Shown here: one piece after another, positions 11,451-22,479 of the stretch
Position numbering within the stretch: the stretch's first letter is position 1
How the letters are laid out: each line of letters opens with the position of its first letter
Origin: Anaeramoeba flamelloides
Lineage: Eukaryota > Metamonada > Anaeramoebidae
Assembly: GCA_027625915.1 (NCBI GenBank)
Contig: JANTQA010000057.1
Span: 7,006,001-7,070,000 of the forward strand
Length of the DNA stretch: 64,000 nucleotides
Direction: 5' to 3'
Notes under the pieces: model-generated
The model's input: only the letters and a program-made list of their open reading frames with translations
What the model was told of the DNA's origin: nothing
The model's database searches: none
Program-made: the position numbers and the translations under genes

Positions 11451-12184
11451 TTTGTTGATTTCTGGAATATTTGTCTTTGTATTATTAAAATCAAGTTATC
11501 TACAAATATTTGAACATGATGAACAAATTTTATTTTTGTTCAAAGATTAAATTAGATTTTTCAAAATAAAATTTTCTTGAAGATATTTGGGAATAAAGTA
11601 ATTTAATCCTTCAAAATTCACAATCATTTTTTTTATTCAAAAAATAATTTGAATTGTTATAAAGATTCTTGTGAATTAGAACAAACAATTGTTAAAATAA
11701 TTTGTTTAATTTTTTTTTTATTTTTTTGAGAACCAGAAAAGAACTTTTTTAAAATCAAAACAAAAATTTTTTAACTTAATAGATCTCAATTTAATTGAAA
11801 AAAATTTGTGTAGCTTCTATCAAATATTTATATATTTAACCACCAATACCACAATTGGTTTTATTGGTTATGATTTGAATTGAAATATTAATCATTAAAA
11901 AGAATAACCAAATAAAAAATTTACTTTCGAAATCAATACTTTCGAATATAAAACAAAAATAAGTGTTTCATCCAATTTTAAGAATTAAATTAATTTTTCA
12001 TAAAAAAAAATAGGTTATTTTTTTTCGTTTTATATTAGAAATATACAAATTTTAGATTTCAAAAAATAAAGTAACTCTTATTAATAAATTGTTTAAAAGA
12101 AGTTTAACTCATCAATTTCATTATTCAAAACACAAATATCAAAAAAAAATGTTTCAAAGATCTTAATGGGCTAGTCTCTATTAA
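11451..12184. mobile_element. element X, partial copy
   Basis: About 730 bp shared with 19.69-20.63 plus 27.91-28.03 kb and, inverted, with 30.82-31.97 kb. The copy begins with a LINE polymerase fragment ('FVDNLILI', a diverged FADD box) fused to non-LINE sequence, a junction also present at 19.70 kb. Around 12.07 kb it preserves the uninterrupted target of element Y. Its right end (CTAGTCTCTATTAA) is a decayed form of CTACTCCCTTAA. Confidence 0.6.
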
Positions 12185-12452
12185 TTTTTTTTTTGACCAA
12201 TAACTAAATAAGGAATCCTTATCTTGAAATATGTTTAAAATTGAAAATAGAAAGGTTTTTTCAATGTTAGAAGCTTTTAGTTATTGCTTTTTTAAAATTT
12301 TACAATTCTGTCAAAAAAAGTGACTTTTAAAAATCTTTTTAATAAAATATCTTTTTACAGATGAGAATTTTTTGATTAATTTTGGATTTAATTATTTTAT
12401 CAATAATAATATTTATTCTCATTTTGAAAAACGAAAAAATAAACTAAAACTA
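12185..12452. other. no gene recognised
   Basis: AT-rich spacer between element X and MITE Z. Nothing seen. Confidence 0.3.
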
Positions 12453-12804
12453 CCCTAATAAAAAAAGTTTTTTATAACATGTTATAAATGTGTTATAAAG
12501 GTGTAATAAACGTTTAAAATATTATAAATTTTTTTTACTAAAAACCTTTATCACATAAATGTTTGTAATAAAATGTGTTATGAATTTTGTAGCATTTTAT
12601 AAGCCTATTACTGTGTTTATTGTTTTGATTTGAAAACAATCTCCTTGTTATTATCTGAGTTTGGCCTGGAAGAACAAAAAAATGAGATTGTTCGAAGTGA
12701 CATAATATGATATTGAGGAGTTCGAAGAACGACAATTAATATCATCTTAGCACTAAAACAATCTCATTATTTTGAGTCTGGAAGGAGAACCAAAACGAGA
12801 AGTA

Positions 12805-13001
12805 CAGTCAGTTTCACTTTTAAGACACAAACTTTCTACGAAATTTAAGGCACAAAAAAAATCTCAAATTAAGGCACAAAATTCAAATTCTAGTAAAATA
12901 AATTGTAAAAAAAACAATTTCCAAAAAATGTGCCTTAATTTGAGATTTTTTTGTGCCTTAAATTTCGTTGAAAGTTTGTGCCTTAAAAGTGAAACTGACT
13001 G
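12805..13001. mobile_element. TA-MITE, palindromic, inside S3
   Basis: Perfect family ends CAGTCAG...CTGACTG with TA on both sides. The matching site in S4 (about 48.63 kb) lacks it, giving an empty-site comparison. Confidence 0.9.
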
Positions 13002-13972
13002 TAACAAAGGTGATTGTTGAACAAATGAAACAATATGAGAAGCTATTTATTTTTTAACTCGGGATCTAACTCGCCAAAACAAAAAACAAAAAAAAATTTA
13101 ACCGAAACAAGTAATTTGTTATTTTTTAATGGTACTTTGAAGAACTTACTCTTCAAAGGATCTCATTCTCCCAATGTATTTAGTGAAAACATTGAAGTTA
13201 AATTTTGAATTTTCATCATCGGTGATAAAACTTGGTTTAAATTTTCTCGAGATAAACTAGATCGTTCATCCATTCAATGAGATCTATCTATCCTTTTATT
13301 TTCCGTTTGTCAGACAATTCTCGAAAACGATCAAACTTGAAAATTTGCATCCATCTCTTGGTGTTCTTGACTATGAAGTATTTTGAACAGTACTTAAAAA
13401 TTTCTTAACTTGACAGGAAAAAAAAAAATGTTTTTTTTTTCTTTTTTTTTCCTTAAATGATCATTTATTATTTTCACCTTTCCAAAAACCTCTTATAAAT
13501 GGTCTCTTCTCTCCTTTTTTCAGAGAAAAAAGAAAACAAATAAATTTTTTTTTTAAAAAAAATGATATTGCTTTTTTTTGGACAAGAGAAAAAAACAAAG
13601 TTTGTAAATAGACATTGTTTTTAATAAAGAAATGGAATTTATTCTATTTCCAAACTTTCCCCAAATGATCAAGCACTTTTTTTTTAGGTTTTATTGAACA
13701 AGTATTTTGGTTCCTTGGACCAAAATATGTGATCAATTGGTTTTAAATTGAGACATTGGCAAATCTCAGTGTTATCGATTAAACAACGTCGTAAATAAAA
13801 ATTTCAAAGTAATGTTAAAGAACTTTAAATATCAGATTTAAAGACAAAATTTATTGGTAAAATACTTCTTATTTCACTTTGTTAGAATTGGAAATAAGAA
13901 GATCAGAAAATTCCCAAATTTTGCCTAATAATTCATGGAATTCTAAAAAATCTTTCCACAGCAACTACAATA

Positions 13973-14170
13973 CAGTCAGTTTCACTTTTAAGGCACAAAC
14001 TTTCAACGAAATTTAAGGCACAATAAAAAATCTCAAATTAAGGCACAAAATTCAGATTCTAGTAAAATAAATTGTAAAAAAAAAAAATTACAAATTTTGT
14101 GCCTTAATTTGAGATTTTTTTGTGCCTTAAATTTCGTAGAAAGTTTGTGCCTTAATAGTGAAACTGACTG
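13973..14170. mobile_element. TA-MITE, palindromic, second copy inside S3
   Basis: Ends CAGTCAGTTTCACTTTTAAG and its complement, flanked by TA. The corresponding S4 position (about 49.62 kb) is uninterrupted. Confidence 0.9.
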
Positions 14171-14543
14171 TACTATATTAAACTTTTTAGAGTTCTAATC
14201 TCTTTCTTATCTGTAGTTATCTAAAATTATTTACCTAAAATTTCACAAAGAAAAAGTTTATGTTTAAAAAAAAATAAATAGCAAGAATATTTTTTTAAAA
14301 AAAATTGACAAAATCATCCTGTAAAAGGAAATTTTGTTATAAAAATTTTATATAGATGTTATAAAAAAAAATTTTATTAGGGTAGTGAATATTATATCTT
14401 TAACTTCTGTTCATCCAACTTGACTCAAGAAAGAACTCAATTTGTTTTATCAATTATTACTTTTTAAAAAAATAGTTTGTATTCGTTTCTTTGTTTTTTT
14501 TTTGACTCTGACAAAAATTTTTGGAATTATAATTTGGGAATAC

Positions 14544-14783
14544 TTAAAAAACTTTAAATTCAACAAAAACAAAAGAGTGTAAACTCAAAGAGTAGATCAT
14601 GAAAAAAAGGGTACAAGTAAAGAAAGAAAATCTTTTATTTTGAGAAAAGCATGTATTGCATATTTTTTTTAAATCAAACTGTTTTTTCATGCAAATCCAA
14701 AAAAAAACCCTTTCAGGTTTATTTTTTAAATTATTTTTTGTAGGTCTTCCACAAACATAACAATGTTTTGCTTTCTTGCTCAT
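14544..14783 (-). CDS. small Cys-rich protein, candidate
   Basis: From the ATG at 14783 a 79-residue frame reads 'MSKKAKHCYVCGRPTK' and later 'KKICNTCFSQNKR', giving two CxxC pairs about 30 residues apart that could bind zinc. The C-terminal part is hydrophobic and AT-driven, so the true end may be an unseen splice donor. I do not recognise the family. The frame is open upstream of this ATG too, but that extension is Phe-rich. It lies 730 bp upstream of B-box copy 3 on the opposite strand. It could be a relic exon rather than a gene. Confidence 0.3.
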   Translation of the reverse strand: MSKKAKHCYVCGRPTKNNLKNKPERVFFWICMKKQFDLKKICNTCFSQNKRFSFFTCTLFFMIYSLSLHSFVFVEFKVF

Positions 14784-15511
14784 ACTTTTTTTTATTTTTT
14801 GTATTTTTGCGAAAAGTTGAAAAAGTGCAACTTTCAAAAAAGTGAAAAAATGGAAAACTTTTTTATTTCTATAAAAACAATAACTCAATCTAATGAATGT
14901 CATTTATCGAGATTTCATTACTATACTAAGAAGTTTTTCACTTTGATTTCAAATCTAAGTAATAGGAAAAAAAAATTAAAATATCTCTATTATACTTATC
15001 TAAAAAAATTTAATAGAGACTAGTCCCTTAACAAGTTTTCAATTTATTTTTTCAAAATTATACACCCTTAAAATAAAAAAATAAAAAAAAAAGATCTGAA
15101 TGATTTTGGATAGTTTTCGAATTCCAAAAGTCTTGAAAGTAATTAAAAAAAGTCTCAAGATTTTTCTTTTAAATACAAAGGAGAATGAAATTGATTGAAT
15201 ATCTTGGAAATTACCTAAATTTAATTTTTTTTCTAAAATTATGAATTTTCAAACCAGTAGAGACTGTGTCTTTTTAGAACTTTCAAAATTCATCAAACAG
15301 TTTTTTTCCAACTTTTTCATTTTCATTTGAAATGAAAAACCTCCATTTTTTCGAGATATTTTTTAGTTTTTTGGTTTTTTTTCTGATTTTTCATTTTTTT
15401 TTTGTCTTTTCTTCAAACAAAATTTTTCTTAATTTCCTAAAAAACCAACCCATACCCAAACCACAGTCTAAAGAAAAACAAAAAAAAAAAAAAACCCCTT
15501 GTATATTAAAA

Positions 15512-17133
15512 ATGAATCAAACAAATAAAAACAAAAAAGAAACAAAAAAAAACAACAAAAAAAAAAAAGAAGAAAAGATCCAAAAAGAATCAAAAAACAA
15601 AGAAAAAAATGTTCCAATTGGTTTACCAAGCACAAGAAGAATCAAATGTGAAGTTTGTTCAAAAGAAGATGCTGAATTTTATTGTTCTAAATGTCCTGTT
15701 TATTATTGTCAAAAATGTGAAGCTCAAGTTCATACTCCCTTTTGGAAAAAAAAACATGAAAAATTCATTTCTCAAGATATTTTTATTGAAAACCATGGTA
15801 AATTTTTTGTTTCTTCCTTTTTGGATTTGATTTCTTTCTGGATTTATTTTCTTTTTGGGATTTTTTACCCTTTTTTGAGATTTATTTCTTTTTGGATTTA
15901 TTCCCTTTTTGGAGTTTTTCTTTTTTTTGTTTTTAAAAGTGTTCAATTGTGTTTATTTTTTTTTTTAAAAATCGTTTTTTTTTATCTTTTTTTTTCTCAT
16001 CCTTCTAAAAAAAAGACAAAAAATCCAAAAAAGAATCCAAAGAAACCAACAATAATAGATGTCCAAAACACAAGAAAAAATTCAAATTTTATTGTGAAAA
16101 AGAAGATCAATTAATTTGTCGAAAAAGTATTGAAAATTGCCTTGATCAAAATCATTTAATATTATCTTTAAATTCCAAATCCAATCAAATTATCCAAAAA
16201 ATGGAAATAATCCTGAAAGAAATCCAAACCAAAGAAAAAGAAAACCAATTAACAATTCAAAAAAGCCAACGAAATAAAAATAAATTCAAACAAAAAATCC
16301 AACAAATTGTACAACAAATCGAAAAAGAATCAGATTTATTAAAACAACAAATTGAAAAATCCAAAAACCAACAATTACAATTATTAAAAACAATCCAAAT
16401 CATAATTGAAAATCAATTCAATAAAAAAATCCAAAACAATGAAAAAAGCATTCAAAAAATAAATCAAAATAAAACCAAAATGCAAAAAATAAGAAAATTA
16501 AAAACAAAAAACAAAAACATTGAATTAATCAATGAATCTAAAGAATTAATCAATGAATTTAAAGAAAAAGAAAAACTTAAATTTAAATTATCCAAAGAAA
16601 TATTTGATCCAAAAATGAATTATAAAAATACAATAAAATTAAAAAACCAAAACCAAACAGCTTGGAATGCTTCTCGAAAATCTAGGGGAATAATTTTGGG
16701 ACAAACTCAATACTCAACTGGAAAACATACAATCCAAATCAAAATTGACCAATTTCCAAATATTAACACTGAATCAAATTGGATTTATTTGGGAGTAATC
16801 AATACTGAAAATAGAGAAAATTTGATTAAGAATGGAGATTATGAAGAAACCTATTATTTTAGAACTCATTGGGACAGGAATTTGCTTCAAAGTTCAAAAA
16901 AAAAAAAGGAAAATGGAAAAGAGTATTCAGAAAAATATCCAAAAAATATTAAATTAAAAGAAAATGATATTTTAGAGATTTTATTAGATATGGATCAAAA
17001 AACAATTGCATTCAAAGTCAACAAAAATAACTTTGGAATTGCCTGGGAAAATTTACCAGAAAGTGTTCATTTTTTTGCCTTTTTATCATTTAACCGACAA
17101 AGAATAAAAAAGAATCAAATTACTTTGATTTAA
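15512..17133 (+). CDS. B-box/B-box/coiled-coil/SPRY protein, copy 3 (intact frame)
   Basis: Two exons, 15512-15797 and 16034-17133, join in frame (G|AA) to give 461 residues. The 236-bp intron has a GTAAAT donor and an AAAAAAG acceptor, and it happens to be open in the first-exon frame. Residues 1-44 are Lys/Asn-rich. B-box type 1 follows with C-x2-C-x8-C-x2-C-x4-C-x2-C-x4-H. The second B-box reads CPKH...YC...LIC, but one ligand is Ser where copy 4 has Cys. A long Gln/Lys coiled coil precedes a C-terminal SPRY domain ('YLGVINTENRENLIKNGDY', 'ILEILLDMDQKTIAFKVN', 'FGIAWENLPESVHFFAFL'). Known TRIM-family logic: B-boxes and coil oligomerise, SPRY recognises a ligand. There is no RING, so no ligase activity is predicted. 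I chose ATG 15512 because it aligns with the other copies; an upstream in-frame ATG at 15332 adds only a Phe-rich stretch. Confidence 0.85.
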
Positions 17134-17139
17134 GAATTA

Positions 17140-17474
17140 TAGATTCAACAGATATTTTACTTCCATATATTATTCAAAAAAAATCGAGTAGGAAATAACA
17201 CTTTTTAGACAATTTTACTTATTTATAAGTTATTTTTTTAAACACAAAAATAAAATTGTTCTCTTTCAAGATAGCTTAAAAGAAATAACAAAAGTATTTA
17301 ATTTTTTAATTTGAGTTTATTTAATAGATCAACCTCTCAGATATGTTTTAATTTAATAACTAAAATTATGATTTTGTTCCTTTGGATCTTTGATTGTAAA
17401 TTCTTGAATTTTTTTCAAAAATAAACCAATTATTTTTCTATTTAATTCAATAAAAAAACTCTCAAAAATTTGAT
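17140..17474. repeat. shared 3' flank of B-box copies 3 and 4
   Basis: This matches 30.35-30.70 kb closely. At 17.475 kb the match stops where LINE poly(A) begins, while the copy-4 flank continues, so 30.70 kb is an empty site for this LINE insertion. Confidence 0.6.
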
Positions 17475-17840
17475 TTTTTCTTTTTTTTTTAATTTTGAAT
17501 GGAGGAAATTAATTTCCTCTCACAGCTGTTATGTTTTCCAGAATTTATAAGAATTGATAAATCAAATAATTAACTCTATTCTTTTGAATCCTGATATAGG
17601 TAGACATTGGGCACACTCTACGGCACTTGACTTATTTCTAAATTTTATGTTTTGAAATTTCAATAAACAATCATAATTTACTTTATCAATAATGAATGAT
17701 TAAATAAATAATGATTCTTTATTTTGAATAATATCTTTGATATTATTTTGATTATTTTTGGTGAATTGAATTAAGAGTTTAATCCAAATTATTCAATTTT
17801 CTTTAAAGAATAGGCATTCCCAAATAAAAAATGATTATTA
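17475..17840 (-). mobile_element. LINE 3' fragment
   Basis: Minus strand: only the end of the C-terminal region ('NHFL', equivalent to 'DHFLW'), then the perfect palindrome GAGGAAATTAATTTCCTC (17504-17521) and poly(A). Strongly 5'-truncated. Confidence 0.7.
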
Positions 17841-18260
17841 TTATTATTATTTTTTTTTTTATTATTTAAGGGATGAGTTATTGACTCCTCTTATTTACCC
17901 GAATTCCTAAATTTTTATTTATGAATCTTATTAAAGCATCAAATATAAGTTTATTACCCACTAAGGCTAATAAGCAAATTGAATCCTTTTTTATAATAAT
18001 ATTAGAAATATTATTATTATTTAATATATTCGATATATTAATTTTTTTTAATTCAGATATCCAGATTTTGCGATTATTTTCATCGGCTGAGCAGTTCCAG
18101 AGAAAATGGTCTAAATCTTCAATAATATCTAAATTGTTCATTTTTTTACATAATTCACACTATTTTGATTGATATTTATTCATAACATAAGAGTACCTGT
18201 TAAGATAATTTATGAAATTTCTTAATTTGAAGATTGAATTAGAAATCTTCCCTTTTAATT
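17841..18260 (-). mobile_element. LINE 3' fragment with C-terminal coding remnant
   Basis: The minus strand reads 'MNNLDIIEDLDHFLWNC' and 'KIWISELKKI', homologous to 9.0-9.2 kb, ending in 'NKRSQ', a palindrome with stem GAGT/ACTC (about 17876-17888) and a poly(A)-like tail. It is a second, separate 5'-truncated insertion next to the first. Confidence 0.75.
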
Positions 18261-18959
18261 TATTTTTGGTCTATTTGCTTTTTTTTTAATTTGAGAAATG
18301 AAAAGAAAATATCAAAAATTTTATTTGATTTCTCAAATTAGAAAACAATTATTATATTTTCCAGAAATTAAAAAAATTGAGAAAAATCAATTATTTTAAT
18401 CTATTCTTTTGAATTATAGAAAAGATAGGCACTTGATGGTACTATAAGATTGTTTATTTACGTTTTTATTGTGTCCAATAATTGTTAAATATTCTTGAAA
18501 CTTCGATCCATAACAATCTGTTCTTAAATTTTTTTCTAAATTGGTTAAAATTTCCTCTAATAAAGATAAAATTATCTACCTTCCAATTAAATATTTTCAT
18601 TGTCTTTTTTTGAAAATTTTATTTTTTTTTGGAAATTATCAACAACCCTGAATTTCTAATTTCTTTTTGAGTATAATTCTTCTTTTATATATCAAAATTT
18701 TTACTTGAACTATTTTTCTTCAGTTTTATAGATTATTCTAAAAGAATTTAAACTTTATTTTTAATATTTTGTGACTTTTTTATTTATCCAAACATCTATC
18801 TAATTGAAATATTTTTGTTTTATTTTGAAAATTATTAATCCATAACTAGTTGACTAATTCAGATCTGTTTTAAACATTTGTAATTTTACACCATTGGATC
18901 ATTTTTGTTTGGTTAAAAATCATTTTAATTTTTTGAAATTGTCTTTTTCTTTATTAAAT
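18261..18959. other. decayed LINE-like sequence
   Basis: Short matches to neighbouring LINE flanks (for example the 'ctattcttttgaatt' block at 17.58 and 18.40 kb), but no readable domain. No host gene seen. Confidence 0.3.
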
Positions 18960-19690
18960 TTTTTGTTTTTCTTTTCTTTTCTTTTTTTTTATTTTGAAGG
19001 GAGGAAATCAATTTCTCTTACAGCCCTAATTTCTAAATTTTTATTTAGAAATATCTATAAAGAATCATAATTCTCTTTATCATTCAACTAATGATAGAAT
19101 AAACAATGAGTATTTATTTCGAATAATATCAAAGATATTATTCTTATTATTTTTTATTAATTGGAATTAAATCTTTAATCCAAATTATTCGATTTTCTTT
19201 ATTGAATGGGCAGTACCATAAAAAATTATCGATATCTTCATGTGTATCTAGGTTTAAATAATTTTATCATAAGTTGCAAAATTTTGTTTTTGTTTTATTC
19301 TTATCATAAACATAAGAATATCTATTTAGATAATTTGTGAAATAAATTTTTTGTTTTTCGTAAATGTTTCTCTTTTTCAAATAAAATTACTAAATACTTT
19401 ATTTTTGATAATTGATTTGATTTTAAAAGTTGTATCATCAGTTCCACTTTCTTGGATAATTTTATAAATTATTACAGTTAGTTCCACTTTCAGATACATA
19501 CTTTCAACAAAATTTACAGAACAAAAAAATGTCAAATTATAGCACAAAATCTGAAATTTTTTTTTACAAAAATTATTTTGCAAGAATTTAAATTGTACCT
19601 TAATTTGAGATTTTTTTTTTTGACCTAAATTTCGTTCAAAGTTTGTGTTTTAAAAGTGGAACTGAGGTATCAAAATTTGGGCTCATTCCA
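18960..19690 (-). mobile_element. LINE 3' fragment interrupted by a MITE
   Basis: The minus strand carries a polymerase fragment ('IILEFGMSPNFDT', equivalent to 'IIIQFGLKPNKNKT' of the plus-strand copy), a MITE at 19475-19667, C-terminal remnants ('DNFLWYCPFNKENRIIWI') and a 3' palindrome (GAGGAAATCAATTTCTC at 19001-19017) before poly(A). Parts between polymerase and C-terminus are missing. Confidence 0.7.
19475..19667. mobile_element. TA-MITE, diverged palindromic copy
   Basis: Begins CAGTTAGTTCCACTTTCAG after TA and ends AAAAGTGGAACTGAG before TA. Both arms have many differences from the consensus, so it is older than the copies at 9.97, 12.8, 13.97 and 25.95 kb. Confidence 0.8.
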
Positions 19691-20243
19691 AATTCTAAAA
19701 TAATTTTATAAATAAAAAATAACTTTTTGTTGATTTCTGGAATATTTGTCTTCCCGTTACTAAAATTAAGTCATGTGTAAACATTTGAACATGATGAAAA
19801 AATTTTATTTTTGTTCAAAGATTAAATTAGATTTTTCAAAATAAAATTTTCTTGAAGATATTTGGGAATAAAGTAATTTTATCCTAAAAATTCAAAATCA
19901 TTTTTTTTATTCTAAAAATAATTTGATTGAAATAGTTATAAAGGTTCTTGTGAATAAGACCAATAAATTTTTCAAAATTAAAAATTTTTTTGTAATTGGA
20001 TTTTTTTTTCATTTTTTGAAAATAGGAAAACAACTTTTTCAAATCATTAAAGAAAAAAAAAATTTTACTTTATGGTTTTAATTTAATTGAAAAAACATTT
20101 GTTAATCTTCGATAAAATATTTATTTATTTAACCACCAGTGCCATAATTTGTTTTATTGGTCATGATTTGAATTGAAATATTAATCATTAAAAAGAATAA
20201 CCAAATAAAAAATTTACTTTCGAAATAAATACTTTCCAACATA

Positions 20244-20507
20244 ACCCGAATAAAAATTTTTTTTATTATTACATGTTATAAAGATCTTGTAAAGGTGTTA
20301 TAGAGGTTTAAAATGTTATAAAATTTTGATAATAACAACTTTTATATTATAAATGTCTGTTATAGTATGTGTTATAAAATTTGTAACGTGTTATAAGCTT
20401 GTTATAAGAATATTTTTTAGAATAAATATTGGAAAAATCATCATATAAAAATGAAATTTTCTGATAAAAATGTTATATAGATGTTAAAAAAAAATTTTTT
20501 ATAAGGG
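20244..20507. mobile_element. MITE Z, uninterrupted copy
   Basis: About 264 bp with inverted ends (CCCGAATAAAAA / TTTTTATAAGGG) and multiple internal GTTATAA motifs, flanked by TAA. The homologous position in the 11.9-kb copy of element X lacks it, so the insertion site is seen empty. Confidence 0.75.
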
Positions 20508-20648
20508 TAACGAGAAAAATATGGTTGATCATTTTCAAGAATTAACTTAATTGTTAATAAAAATAATAAGTTACTTTTTTTTGTTTTATATTGGAAAAAT
20601 GTAAATTTGGGATTTCAAAAAATAAAGAAACTTAAGGGGGTAGCCAAA

Positions 20649-20662
20649 CTAAAGGAAAATTT
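20649..20662 (+). repeat. LINE target site duplication, left
   Basis: CTAAAGGAAAATTT, identical to 26548-26561. Fourteen bases is in the usual range for endonuclease-type LINEs. Confidence 0.85.
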
Positions 20663-20730
20663 ATTTTTTAATTTTTTCCTTTTCTCTCCAAACCTTAAAA
20701 AAAATTTTTTTTTTCACTAAAAAAATTACA

Positions 20731-21096
20731 ATGCAAAGAAGCATCAAATCAAAACTATTAATCACAAACCTACCCCAAAAATACTCCGTTGACTTACTAA
20801 TACAGAAAATTTCAATCTGGATAGGTACGAACCCAAATGTTCAAATATTGCAAAACAAAAAAAATCCCAATAATCGACTAGCTATTATTACTTCAATTAC
20901 TCAGGAGCAAGCCATTATACTGAAACAAAAGGCAACGGAAAATACATTCCAAAATCGCCAACTCAAAGTTTCAAACTATGTCCAAAGAAGGGTATATGGT
21001 CAAACAAAAAATCAAAATTATAACACAAATAAAGCAAGAGGTCAAAATGAACATGAAAAAATAAAAAAAAACAAAAAAAAATTTCAAGCAACTTAA
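20731..21096 (+). pseudogene. LINE ORF1, first RRM-like segment
   Basis: A 121-residue open piece. 'KLLITNLP' fits an RNP2 strand and 'NRLAIITSI' an RNP1 strand, spaced as in an RNA recognition motif. It is followed by a basic Asn/Gln-rich linker and a TAA. The next RRM-like piece continues in another frame, so the frame is probably broken here. Confidence 0.6.
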
Positions 21097-21198
21097 AAAT
21101 CAAATTCTAATTATGATTTTCGACACAATAACACCACCAACGATGATTACAAAGAAAAGTATTTTTTTGATCAGGATCATGAAAGATCAAATTTTTAT

Positions 21199-21893
21199 TT
21201 GCAAAAGGAAACATATTCCACTAGGCAAAATGACTCTAAATGCAATGAATATAAAATTTTTATTACCAATATACATTATTCAATTCCCAAAAATAACCTT
21301 ATTAGCACCCTGGGAAAAATTATTATTATTAAAAATCTAATATATCTTTATGATGATAACAAGAAATTTAAAGGGAAAGCCGTACTTACTTTATACAACT
21401 ATCAAGATTTATCTAAATTAATGAAATATCCTCAAAAAATTTGCTTGTTTGACAGACCATTAATTTTTAGATTTTATCAAAATACTAAAAAAGATATATT
21501 AAAGAACAAAACTAAAGTTAACACAAACAGACAAACAAACAACAACAATAATAATCAGGAAAATAATACTTTCAATCTAAATTTTATTAAAGAAATAAAT
21601 AATCTTAAAAAGATTATAAAAAATCTAACCTCAACAATAATAACTTTAAATGAAAATTTAAACAACAACAATAAATTATTGAAGATTTCAAATGTGAAAA
21701 TTATTGATATTAGCAATAATAATGAGAATTTTAACAATAATAATATCAATATTAATAAGATTAATAATAATATTGATAATATTAAAAATATTGAAAATAA
21801 TAACAATATTAAAAATAATAGTAATATTAATCATAAAGTTATTAGTAATGATAATACTAATATTAACAACAAAACCACTGACACCATCACTGC

Positions 21894-21924
<31 letters not shown>

Positions 21925-22043
21925 CAACAACAATACCAACAACAACAACAACAACAACAACAACAAAAACAACAACAACAACAATAACAATAATAATGAT
22001 AATGATAATAATGATAATAAAACTAATAATATCATTATAAATG

Positions 22044-22078
<35 letters not shown>

Positions 22079-22384
22079 TCAATTAATAATAATAATAATA
22101 TTAATCTTAATAATGATATTCATGATAAAATCATTAATAATAATAATAATAATAACACTAATATTAATAACAACAACAAAAACAATAAGAATATTCTAAT
22201 TAATAATAAAATTAATAATAAAAAAAATCCAAAAGAAACTTTCGAAAATCCAAAACTAAATGAATCTTCATTAAATACTAAAAATTTATTGGTAGAAGAT
22301 TCAAATAAACTAAAAAATGACAATTCAGAGAGTCAAAATAAAGAAAATAATTTATTGAAAGAAAAAAAAAACACAAGAAAATGA
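21199..22384 (+). pseudogene. LINE ORF1, second RRM and poly-Asn/Gln tract
   Basis: 'YKIFITNIHYSIPKNN' and 'KFKGKAVLTLYNY' are good RNP2 and RNP1 matches of a second RRM (about 21260-21480). It is followed by a coiled, Asn-rich stretch and a long AAC/AAT/CAA repeat (about 21890-22175) encoding poly-Asn/Gln. A TAA ends one frame at 21987, and the Asn-rich reading resumes in another frame to 22384. Confidence 0.65.
21890..22175 (+). repeat. AAC/AAT/CAA trinucleotide repeat
   Basis: Nearly uninterrupted trinucleotide repeats coding Asn or Gln in every plus frame. Slippage here explains frame changes in ORF1. Confidence 0.9.
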
Positions 22385-22479
22385 AAAGGAAAAAGAAAAT
22401 GAAAAGGAAAAAGAAAAAGAAAAGGAAAAAGAAAAAGAAAAGGAAAAGGAAAAAAACAAAACCAAAGAACAGTTATTAT

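Larger units (their letters stand above)
12618..14277 (-). repeat. repeat unit S, copy S3
   Basis: About 1.25 kb of S sequence, excluding two inserted MITEs, is closely similar to 48.44-49.73 kb from end to end. It carries the hairpin (12681-12768) and a broken form of the small minus-strand frame near 13.1-13.43 kb ('MQIFKFDRFRELSDKRKI' still readable, ATG lost to CTG and a TAA near the start). Confidence 0.75.
12453..14382. mobile_element. MITE Z split by unit S3
   Basis: The left piece (12453-12617) and right piece (14278-14382) together match the uninterrupted Z element at 20.244-20.507 kb, with ends CCCTAATAAAAAAA / TTTTATTAGGG. Everything between is unit S3, so S entered an existing Z copy. 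The target duplication of Z appears to be TA or TAA. Confidence 0.75.

Noticed and set aside
15332-15511. Upstream ATG giving B-box copy 3 a hydrophobic, signal-like N-terminus
   Set aside because: The stretch is a T-run translated as Phe, and the homologous ATG in copies 4 and 5 lies at the position of 15512.
15798-16033. Phe-rich 'membrane' segments after the first B-box of copy 3
   Set aside because: This is the T-rich intron. It has a GTAAAT donor and AG acceptor in the same places in all copies, and splicing restores the second B-box.
21555-22323. Leu/Ile-rich minus-strand frames
   Set aside because: Complement of the Asn/Gln trinucleotide repeat in LINE ORF1.
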